A DNA stretch of 26,963 bases from Phycisphaera mikurensis NBRC 102666 (lineage in GTDB: Bacteria > Planctomycetota > Phycisphaerae > Phycisphaerales > SM1A02): the NCBI GenBank assembly GCA_945870475.1, contig CAMBSR010000004.1, forward strand, positions 1 to 26,963, written 5' to 3'. This document shows, piece by piece, positions 7,267-13,302 of this stretch (position 1 is its first letter; every line of letters begins with the position of its first letter). Under the pieces are notes generated by a model. It saw only the letters and a list, made by a program, of their open reading frames with translations. It had not been told where the DNA came from and did not search any database. The position numbers and the translations under genes are program-made.

Positions 7267-7354
7267 CCCGCAGGGGACTCGGACGTCGATCCCGCAGGGG
7301 ACTGGGATGTCGATCCCGCAGGGGACTCGGATGTCGATTCCGCAGGGGACTGGC
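7267..7354 (+). repeat. 24-bp tandem repeat, about four units
   Basis: The core CCCGCAGGGGACT recurs at 7267, 7291 and 7315, and as TCCGCAGGGGACT at 7339, a spacing of exactly 24 bp. The linker is G(G/A)-rich followed by TGTCGAT or CGTCGAT. The fourth unit runs directly into palindromic repeat copy A. Copy B near 11.97 kb has only one such unit, which suggests local expansion here. Confidence 0.9.
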
Positions 7355-7465
7355 CCCATCGCCTTGCGGGGCGGGCGGCATGGCGCCGCCACTGCCCCTC
7401 CGGCGAGGGGGCCAGGCACCGGTTGCGCCAATGGCGTCGGTTCGGCAATGGCCTCACCGCCGCGC
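7338..7465 (+). repeat. Palindromic dispersed repeat, copy A
   Basis: These 128 bp match 11852-11980 on the opposite strand with, by eye, five substitutions and one 1-bp indel. Inside, CTGGCCCCATCGCC (7350-7363) pairs with GGCGAGGGGGCCAG (7402-7415), with one mismatch. GGGGC (7368-7372) pairs with GCCCC (7394-7398), and GGCGGC (7374-7379) with GCCGCC (7385-7390), forming one long hairpin. This is the structure of an ERIC- or REP-like intergenic element. No transposase gene is linked to it here. Confidence 0.85.
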
Positions 7466-7506
7466 GTGGTGCTGAGATTCATCGTGAATGTCACGAGTGC
7501 TACCAT

Positions 7507-7534
7507 CCGCGCGCAGCGAAGGGTGCCGTGGAAC
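7507..7534 (+). repeat. 28-bp repeat block linked to copy A
   Basis: This block, with core GCAGCGAAGGGTGC, matches 11619-11646 on the opposite strand with two substitutions. In copy A it lies 41 bp beyond the palindromic repeat; in copy B the gap is 205 bp. It therefore appears to be a second conserved part of the same intergenic element. Confidence 0.7.
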
Positions 7535-7574
7535 ATCAATGGAAATGAGTGACGGGCGTTCCGAGCACCAATCT

Positions 7575-8045
7575 CTAACGCTTGTCCGTGTCCGGCGGCT
7601 TGGCGATCAGGCCCACGAGGGGCGTGTCGGGGCCGGACTGGATCTGCACCAGGATGACCGGGGTGGGGTCGTAGTAGCGCAGCCAGCCGCCGGGGAACGG
7701 GCCTTCGCCGCGCTCGTCCCAGAAGGTGTCGATGGGGAGCTCGACGGTCTGTCCCGCGGGCAATGCGTCGACGTGGCGCATGTAGCGGCGGTTCATCCAT
7801 AGGTCGAAGTTGGAGTACGAGACGGCCGTGGCGTTCACCAGCTTCAGCGTGCCGCCGTTGATGTTCGGGATGACCTGGATGTCCGCAAGCGAGCCCTGCG
7901 CGAGCTGGCTGGGATAGGGGCGCGTGGCCTTCTCCGGGTCATACGGGTAGCGCTGGCAGCCGGTGGTGACCGTTGCGGCCGCGGCCATGGCGATTGCCGC
8001 CGCGGGCGGGAGGCAGTTGGCGAGTCTCTGGCGGAAAGCGCGCAT
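7575..8045 (-). CDS. Putative lipoprotein of unknown function
   Basis: Starting at the ATG complementary to 8043-8045, this is a protein of about 156 residues (MRAFRQRLANCLPP...). It has an N-terminal hydrophobic segment (AAAIAMAAAATVTTG) and a lipobox-like TTGC whose Cys is the likely lipidation site, followed by QRYPYDPE. The mature part contains SLADIQVIPNINGGTLKLVNATAVSY, which reads like a beta-sandwich start, and later WDERGEGPFPGGWLRYYDPTP. A GTG 18 bp upstream (8061-8063) is a possible alternative start. I do not recognise a family. It is divergent from the dus gene, with an 83-bp gap that probably contains both promoters. Confidence 0.7.
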   Translation of the reverse strand: MRAFRQRLANCLPPAAAIAMAAAATVTTGCQRYPYDPEKATRPYPSQLAQGSLADIQVIPNINGGTLKLVNATAVSYSNFDLWMNRRYMRHVDALPAGQTVELPIDTFWDERGEGPFPGGWLRYYDPTPVILVQIQSGPDTPLVGLIAKPPDTDKR

Positions 8046-8128
8046 CGCGTGCGTAGTATCCACGAAATCGGTGCAGGGCGCGCCGCGCGGCCCGTGCCGT
8101 TGGAGCCGCGTGCCCGAGCCGCACAGCC

Positions 8129-9373
8129 ATGGGCGTCGAACTCAATCCATCCCGCATTCCGCCTCGTGAGCTGTCCCGGCCCGTCGAGGAGACGGCTCGC
8201 GCCATGCGCATCGACCCGCGCATTCCGGCCGCGGTGCCGGGATTCGATGCGCCGTTCTTCCAGGCGGGGCTCGCGGGCTATTCCGACGGCGCCATGCGGC
8301 TGGTGGCGCGCATGCACGGTGCGCCGTTCTGCGTGACCGAGGCGCTGCTTGACCGCACGCTCATCAACGGCGGCAAGGGCAGGCGCAAGGAAGACCCGGA
8401 CCTGATCGCGAGCGAGATCGGGATGGGCGAGATCGAGGACAACCGCGCGGCGAGCCTCGACGACCATCCGCTTGCCGGGCAGATCATGGGGAGCTGGCCC
8501 GACGAGATTGCGCGTGGTGCGGAGATCCTGGCCGGCATGGGGCACGAGGTGATCGACGTCAATCTCGCGTGCCCCGTGAAGAAGATCAAGCGCAAGGCGC
8601 GCGGCGGACACTTCCTGGCGTTCCCGGAGGATGCGATCGGCGTCCTGCGCGCGGTGCGCGATGCGGTGCCGGCGCACATCCCGTGCACCGTGAAGCTGCG
8701 GCGCTCGTTCAACGACACTCCGGAGATGGCCGCGAACTTCGAGCGGATCTTCGATGCCTCGTACGAGATGGGCTACGCATGGGCCACGGTGCATTGCCGC
8801 ACGGTGGAGCAGAAGTACCTGGGACCTGGGCGGTGGGAGTTCCTGCGCGACCTGGTGTCGCGGCGTCCGGACCGCGTGATCTTCGGTTCGGGCGACATCT
8901 GGACCGTGCTCGACATCTTCCGCATGATGGACATGTGCGGCGTGCACGGCGTGAGCGTGGCACGCGGATGCATCGGCAATCCGTGGATCTTCCGGCAGGC
9001 GCGCGAGATGATGGCCGGGCGCCCGCCGGTGGGCCCGTCCATCGCGGAACAGCGCGAGACGCTCCTGGCGCACTACCGCTTCAGCGAGATCATCCACGGC
9101 GCGCGTCGCACCAGCCGCCACATGCGGAAGTTCGGCATCAAGTTCGCGCAGCACCATCCGTATGCGCAGCAGGTGAAGTCGGCGTTCATTCGTTGCGACG
9201 ACGCCGCGGAATGGGCGGCGGTGATCGATCACCATTACGGCGCCGAGGTCGAGGCACGTGCGCAGTCCGCCGGTTGGGCGCCGGCCGTGGTCACCGATGC
9301 ATCCGCCGCCATGGCGATGGAGGATGCGGACATGGACTGCGGCCCGGCCGATTGCGCAAGCAGTACGGGCTGA
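8129..9373 (+). CDS. tRNA-dihydrouridine synthase family protein (Dus)
   Basis: This FMN-dependent TIM-barrel enzyme reduces uridine to dihydrouridine in tRNA. Visible blocks are AGYSDGAMRLVARMHGAPFCVTE (an 'APM...D..fR' equivalent, about 49-71), DVNLACPVKKI with the catalytic-position C148, ATVHCRT, VIFGSGDI and GVSVARGCIGNPWIFRQA, matching the family's GRGALGNPW motif. The length of 414 residues exceeds the typical ~330. The excess is an N-terminal stretch of about 35 residues and a C-terminal tail ending DMDCGPADCASSTG. An internal ATG at 8204 would remove the N-terminal extension. It cannot be assigned to DusA, B or C from the sequence alone. Its 3' end overlaps the convergent FG-GAP gene by 139 bp. 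Confidence 0.88.
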   Translation: MGVELNPSRIPPRELSRPVEETARAMRIDPRIPAAVPGFDAPFFQAGLAGYSDGAMRLVARMHGAPFCVTEALLDRTLINGGKGRRKEDPDLIASEIGMGEIEDNRAASLDDHPLAGQIMGSWPDEIARGAEILAGMGHEVIDVNLACPVKKIKRKARGGHFLAFPEDAIGVLRAVRDAVPAHIPCTVKLRRSFNDTPEMAANFERIFDASYEMGYAWATVHCRTVEQKYLGPGRWEFLRDLVSRRPDRVIFGSGDIWTVLDIFRMMDMCGVHGVSVARGCIGNPWIFRQAREMMAGRPPVGPSIAEQRETLLAHYRFSEIIHGARRTSRHMRKFGIKFAQHHPYAQQVKSAFIRCDDAAEWAAVIDHHYGAEVEARAQSAGWAPAVVTDASAAMAMEDADMDCGPADCASSTG

Positions 9374-10665
9374 GGTTCGAAGAGAGCAAAGAGCTGGACG
9401 GCGCCCGGCGTGGAGGGGCGCTCAGGATCTTCGCGGCAGGAGACCGCCAGGAACCGCGTGGGGCCCAGGCGCGCCGAGCCTGCAGCGGCGCCGAAGGCCA
9501 GCCCCGCGCCAAAGCCGTCGCCCGGATGAGGTGTGCGTGCATCGAGTCGCGCGAGTGTTTCGCCGCGCACCGGCGTGATCCATGCGCAGCCGGCATCCTC
9601 GCCACGGGAATCGTCGCCGGGTGCGCCGATGGCGGCCCAGCCCTGGTGGAGCGCGACCGACATGCCGAAGCCATCGCCGGGAGTAGCCGCGGGGTCGGCG
9701 ATCACGCGCTCGACGTGCCACGTGCCGCCGCGCAGCGCGTGGATGACGGCCGCACCGCAGCTGATGCGGGCTTCTGTGGCTCTCGCCACCGGTGCGCCGA
9801 CGATCATCACGCCTCCCGCGAGCGCGACGCTGGCTCCGTACCAGCCGAACGCGCTCGCGGGTGCGTGCAAGGTTTGTGCAAGCTGCCATCCGGCGGCGGT
9901 GCGGTGCAGCAGGTGGACGGCGCCGGGGCGCGTCGGCAAGGCGCCGGCGCCGGGTTCGCCGATGGCGATCCAGTCGCCGTTGACTGCCACGGCGGCGCCG
10001 AAACGCGCGCTGGCGGCGGGGGAGGGCGGTCGGATGCGCGCCACGTGCGTGACGGCACGGTCGGGTGCCGGCCCGACGTCGAATACGTCCACCGTGCCTG
10101 CGTCGCGCTCGGGCGAATCCGCGCGAGGTGAACCCACCACCAGCGTCTGGCCGTCCGTGGCCACCGCGGCGCCGAACTCCGACGCCGGCTCGGGTTCGGG
10201 GCAGGGCACCTGTTCCACCGTCCACGATCCGTCGTGATCGGGCGAGAGGAGGTGCACCTGCCCCGAGTCGCAGCCGCGCTCGCGGCAGCCTGCATGCGGC
10301 GATCCCACCATGCACACGCCGCCGGCCGCAGAGAGCGCGAGCCCGAACCCCGCCGTCCGGTCGGCGGACGGATGACCGACCGCCGCCGTACCGAACGAGG
10401 GAAGACCGAATCCCGCACGCACGCCGACGGCCGTGACCTGCGGCGGTCCGTCGCCGACATCCGTGTCGCGCGCCGGGCCGATCCAAAGGCGGCCGTCGGA
10501 TGCCGCGAGTGCGGGCCCGTAGGTGCCGGCGACCGGGCGCAGCGGGGATTCCGTGCGCACCGGTCGCCAGCGCGGCGCCTCGCCCGAGTGCACGACGGGC
10601 GCCGCTGCCAGGAGGACGGGAATGGAGGCCGTGAGCACGGCCGTTGAGAGGATTCGGTGACTCAT
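9235..10665 (-). CDS. Secreted FG-GAP-repeat-like beta-propeller protein
   Basis: The ATG at 10665 gives 476 residues starting MSHRILSTAVLTASIPVLLAAAP, a good signal peptide. An ATG at 10674 adds three residues. Seven related repeats follow, each with a core like 'FGAAVAxxGxxxxVGSPxA...GxVxLL'. Their starts read GTYGPALAASDG, AGFGLALSAAGG, SEFGAAVATDGQ, ARFGAAVAVNGD, GWYGASVALAGG, DGFGMSVALHQG and DGFGAGLAFGAA. Seven repeats would suit a single seven-bladed propeller. FG-GAP proteins of this kind are common among planctomycete secreted proteins; ligand and function are unknown. The stop lies inside the 3' end of the convergent dus gene (139-bp overlap), which is unusual. Confidence 0.82.
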   Translation of the reverse strand: MSHRILSTAVLTASIPVLLAAAPVVHSGEAPRWRPVRTESPLRPVAGTYGPALAASDGRLWIGPARDTDVGDGPPQVTAVGVRAGFGLPSFGTAAVGHPSADRTAGFGLALSAAGGVCMVGSPHAGCRERGCDSGQVHLLSPDHDGSWTVEQVPCPEPEPASEFGAAVATDGQTLVVGSPRADSPERDAGTVDVFDVGPAPDRAVTHVARIRPPSPAASARFGAAVAVNGDWIAIGEPGAGALPTRPGAVHLLHRTAAGWQLAQTLHAPASAFGWYGASVALAGGVMIVGAPVARATEARISCGAAVIHALRGGTWHVERVIADPAATPGDGFGMSVALHQGWAAIGAPGDDSRGEDAGCAWITPVRGETLARLDARTPHPGDGFGAGLAFGAAAGSARLGPTRFLAVSCREDPERPSTPGAVQLFALFEPQPVLLAQSAGPQSMSASSIAMAADASVTTAGAQPADCARASTSAP

Positions 10666-10802
10666 GCGGCACATCGTCGGGCGGCTGCGGAATGGCACCG
10701 GCACTCGCCGCCTTTTTTCCTGCGGAATTTTCGGATCGCTCCCGAAGCCGCCGCTTCCATACGATGCGCCGCGTTCCGGGCCACGCTTCCACAGGAGATG
10801 AC

Positions 10803-11570
10803 ATGCACGCAGCGAACGAGATCTACCGCGACGGATCGACCGAATTCGAGGGCTACCTGGCATTCGACGGCGCCAAGGACAAGCGGCGCCCGGGCGTGCT
10901 GGTGTTCCACCAGTGGTCGGGATGCTCGGCCTTCGAGCAGGAGAAGGCCGAGTGGCTCGCGGAGCACGGCTACGCGGCGCTCGCTGTCGACATGTACGGC
11001 AGGGGCAAGCGCGGCACCAATCCCACCGAGAACGGCGCGCTGATGACGCCGCTCGTCAACGACCGCGCGGAGCTTCGCAAGCGCGCGGAAGCCGCGCTGC
11101 GTCACCTGAAGTCGCTGCCGATGGTCGACGGCGACCGCATCGGCGCCATCGGCTTCTGCTTCGGCGGCCTTTGCGTGCTCGACGTGGCCCGCGCGGCCAT
11201 GCCCGGCGTGCGCGGTGTGGTCAGCCTGCACGGATTGCTCGGCGCGCCCGATGCCGCGAAGCTGCCGAGCGCTGCGCAGATCACGGCGCGCGTCCTGGCG
11301 CTCCACGGCTGGAACGACCCGATGGCGCGGCCTGAGAGCGTGAATGCGTTCGCGCGCGAGATGCACGACCACGGCGCCGACTGGCAGCTCCACGCGTTCG
11401 GCGGTTGCGGCCACGCATTCACGAACCCCGGCGCGCAGGATCCGAAGGGCGGCATGCAGTACAACCCGCTTGCCGACGCGCGCAGCTTTGCGATGGTGAA
11501 GGACTTCCTCGCGGAAGTCTTTGGACCGGCGTGGGCGACGAAGGTGACGAACTGTCCGTGGCCGAGCTGA
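10803..11570 (+). CDS. Dienelactone hydrolase family protein
   Basis: This is a 255-residue alpha/beta-hydrolase of the dienelactone hydrolase family, probably cytosolic. The triad is visible as nucleophile C119 in GFCFGG, D172 in HGWNDP and H204 in GGCGHAFTNP. The N-terminal half has GVLVFHQWSG (the oxyanion region) and ALAVDMYGRG. The ATG at 10803 is chosen because AGGAG lies at 10793-10797, 5 nt upstream. Family members hydrolyse dienelactones or other small esters; no aromatic-degradation genes are nearby, so the substrate is open. The gene is divergent from the FG-GAP gene with a 137-bp gap. Confidence 0.9.
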   Translation: MHAANEIYRDGSTEFEGYLAFDGAKDKRRPGVLVFHQWSGCSAFEQEKAEWLAEHGYAALAVDMYGRGKRGTNPTENGALMTPLVNDRAELRKRAEAALRHLKSLPMVDGDRIGAIGFCFGGLCVLDVARAAMPGVRGVVSLHGLLGAPDAAKLPSAAQITARVLALHGWNDPMARPESVNAFAREMHDHGADWQLHAFGGCGHAFTNPGAQDPKGGMQYNPLADARSFAMVKDFLAEVFGPAWATKVTNCPWPS

Positions 11571-11618
11571 TTGACCGGGAGTTGGTGCCAGGAACGCTTG
11601 TTCGTACGTACGGTTGAA

Positions 11619-11646
11619 GTTCCACCGCACCCTTCGCTGTGCGCGG
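11619..11646 (-). repeat. 28-bp repeat block linked to copy B
   Basis: Reverse complement of the block at 7507-7534 with two substitutions. It lies 205 bp from the main palindromic repeat, compared with 41 bp in copy A. Confidence 0.7.
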
Positions 11647-11851
11647 GACCCCTCGCCCGCGGACGGCCTCGCTCCACCCGGCTGCGCTCGGCCTCGACGA
11701 CAACCGCTCGTCCGGGCGGCACCCGGGACTACTCAGGGCCGCAGCTGCCGGACTTCGCGGTTGGCGACGCCGCGGGCCAGGGATCCCGTGCTCGCTGCGG
11801 GTGCTCGCACACGTGACATGCACGTGAATTCACGTTCAAGCTGAAACTCAA

Positions 11852-11980
11852 GCGCGGCGGTGAGGCCATTGCCGAGCCGACGCCATTGGCGCATTGGGTC
11901 CCTGGCCCCCTCGCCGGAGGGGCAGTGGCGGCGCCATGCCGCCCGCCCCGCAAGGCGATGGGGCCAGTCCCCTGCGGGAA
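11852..11980 (-). repeat. Palindromic dispersed repeat, copy B
   Basis: These 129 bp are the inverted counterpart of 7338-7465. The foldback GGCGAGGGGGCCAG / CTGGCCCCATCGCC is retained. Only one unit of the CCCGCAGGGGACT core adjoins it, against four in copy A, and its outer flank matches the first unit of copy A. The simplest history is a single-unit ancestor expanded in copy A. Confidence 0.85.
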
Positions 11981-12049
11981 TGCCATTACGCGAAAATATG
12001 TCGAGCCCTCAATGCGCGGTCTCGCCCTCGCGCGCTCAGCCCGTCGTCA

Positions 12050-13156
12050 TCACGGCTTGACGACCTGCATGACCACGCTCCCGTCCGGCTTCACAAATAT
12101 CACCTCGAACTGCCCACCACGCGCAAGCGGAAGCTTCGCCTTCCCATCAGCACCTGCCTTCGCGCGGACCACCAGTTCGCCCGCCCACATCACGGTGATC
12201 TCTGCTGGCCCGCCGCCCGGAACGCTCACTTCGTGGGTCACGGCATCGGTGTAGAAGCGGGTGATGTTCACGGCCGGGACGTATTCGATCTCGAAGGCCC
12301 AGACGAGCGGGTACTTGGTGTTGGTGGGGCGCCAGACGGCGGCGTAGACCGCGTGGACCCAGTCGTCGGGATCGGTTTCCGTTCGGCAACGCTCCTCCAC
12401 CCAGTCGACGCCGCGCGGGTCGCTGCCCGAGTCGCCGACGTTGTGCCAGCGGTCCCACCAGACCTCGACCCAGTTGTGGTTGCCCTGCACCTTCTTCCAC
12501 GCGGGGCAGCCGACCATGCGTGCGGGAATGCCGCAGGCGCGGCAGGCATCGATCACCAGGATGCTGAGCCCGGTGCAGCTGGCGTAGTTGAGCTCCATGC
12601 TCTCGTACGGTGACTGGTCCGGCTTCCTGCGCTTGGTGGCGTGGAAGTGGACGTTGAGCGCGTCGGGCAGATGGTCGTTGATCCACTTGGTGGCGTCGAT
12701 GGGATCCTTGAACTTCCAGGCTTCCTTCGTGAAGCGATCGAAGAAGTCCTGCCGCCAGTCATCGCGGCGTTCGTTGACGTTGACGTAGGGCAGCACGTAC
12801 TGGCGGAAGATGGATTCCGGGATGGCCTTGCCCCACGGCGCCTCGGCGCGCGCGCGTTCGGCGAGGCGGACGTTCTTGACCAGGAAGTCGGCCTTGAGCG
12901 ACTTGAGGTCGATCTCGGGCATGGTGGAGACCAGCCACTCCATGTCGGCGCGGAAGGCGGGCTCGATGGTTTCGATGGCGCGCTTGAGTTCCGCAGCGTT
13001 GTCGCCGGCGCGCTCGAGGGAGCGGGCGAGGTCGGGCTTGCTCTCGGCGGGGGTGGTCGATTGGTCGGCAGGCACCACCGGCGTCGGGGACGCGGCGGGC
13101 TGGGGCGCGGGGGCGTTCTGCAGGGCCAGGAGGAGCAGGGCGGTCGCGTGGATCAT
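12050..13156 (-). CDS. Secreted transglutaminase-like (papain-fold) protein
   Basis: This 368-residue protein starts at the ATG complementary to 13154-13156 (MIHATALLLLALQNAPAP), a short signal peptide, followed by a Pro/Ala/Thr-rich linker to about residue 45. The transglutaminase-like core has C194 in NYASCTGLS, then DACRACGIPARMVGC, H227 in GNHNWVEVWW and an Asp in HNVGDSGSDP (D242 or D246). That is the expected Cys-His-Asp order. The C-terminal part (about 300-368) looks like a beta-rich domain with DGKAKLPLARGGQFEVIFVKPDG. In bacteria such proteins are usually proteases or peptidases rather than cross-linkers; the substrate is unknown. An upstream in-frame ATG at 13192 is unlikely because it would bury the signal peptide. 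Confidence 0.85.
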   Translation of the reverse strand: MIHATALLLLALQNAPAPQPAASPTPVVPADQSTTPAESKPDLARSLERAGDNAAELKRAIETIEPAFRADMEWLVSTMPEIDLKSLKADFLVKNVRLAERARAEAPWGKAIPESIFRQYVLPYVNVNERRDDWRQDFFDRFTKEAWKFKDPIDATKWINDHLPDALNVHFHATKRRKPDQSPYESMELNYASCTGLSILVIDACRACGIPARMVGCPAWKKVQGNHNWVEVWWDRWHNVGDSGSDPRGVDWVEERCRTETDPDDWVHAVYAAVWRPTNTKYPLVWAFEIEYVPAVNITRFYTDAVTHEVSVPGGGPAEITVMWAGELVVRAKAGADGKAKLPLARGGQFEVIFVKPDGSVVMQVVKP

Positions 13157-13193
13157 GGGGGCGAATGGTAGCCCTGCGAGGCGCGCGCCCACG

Positions 13194-13296
13194 AAATAGG
13201 TGCCGTGTTAATGCGGCACCTATTTAGAAATGGGCGCCCCATGCATACGACACCAATGTGGTGGAAATAGGTGCCGCATTAACACGGCACCTATTT
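13194..13296. repeat. BIME-like pair of inverted 32-bp hairpins
   Basis: The left unit 13194-13225 has arms AAATAGGTGCCG and CGGCACCTATTT around the 8-nt loop TGTTAATG. The right unit 13265-13296 has the same arms around CATTAACA. The two units are exact reverse complements and are separated by 39 bp. Both stems are perfect 12-bp stems. This is the layout of a bacterial interspersed mosaic element (two REP-like units head to head). The right hairpin begins 7 bp beyond the rnr stop and could end the rnr transcript. No REP-associated transposase is present in the window. Confidence 0.85.
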
Positions 13297-13302
13297 CACG
13301 AT

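Larger units (their letters stand above)
7220..7574. other. Intergenic region with tandem and palindromic repeats
   Basis: This 355-bp stretch holds a four-unit 24-bp tandem repeat, one copy (A) of a ~128-bp palindromic dispersed repeat, and a 28-bp second repeat block at 7507-7534. An open frame of about 100 codons crosses it and yields PQGT-containing octapeptides. The same frame recurs only as part of the repeat copy near 11.9 kb, and it has no ribosome binding site, so I treat the region as non-coding. Genes converge on it (lipoprotein + and lipoprotein -), so it could also hold terminators. Confidence 0.75.
11571..12049. other. Intergenic region with inverted repeat copy B
   Basis: This 479-bp stretch between the convergent dienelactone hydrolase and transglutaminase-like genes contains the 28-bp repeat block (11619-11646) and palindromic repeat copy B (11852-11980), both on the - strand relative to copy A. 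The 205 bp between them is GC-rich with no convincing gene. It includes the palindromic run ACGTGACATGCACGTGAATTC at about 11812-11832. I see no RNA gene in it. Confidence 0.75.

Noticed and set aside
7241..7552. Open frame with PQGT octapeptide repeats
   Set aside because: The same peptide recurs only inside the inverted repeat copy at 11.9 kb, so it follows from the DNA repeat; no start signal.
7338..11980. Composite transposon bounded by the inverted repeats
   Set aside because: No transposase or recombinase inside, and the genes between them look like ordinary chromosomal genes with the same codon use; kept only as a possible inversion.
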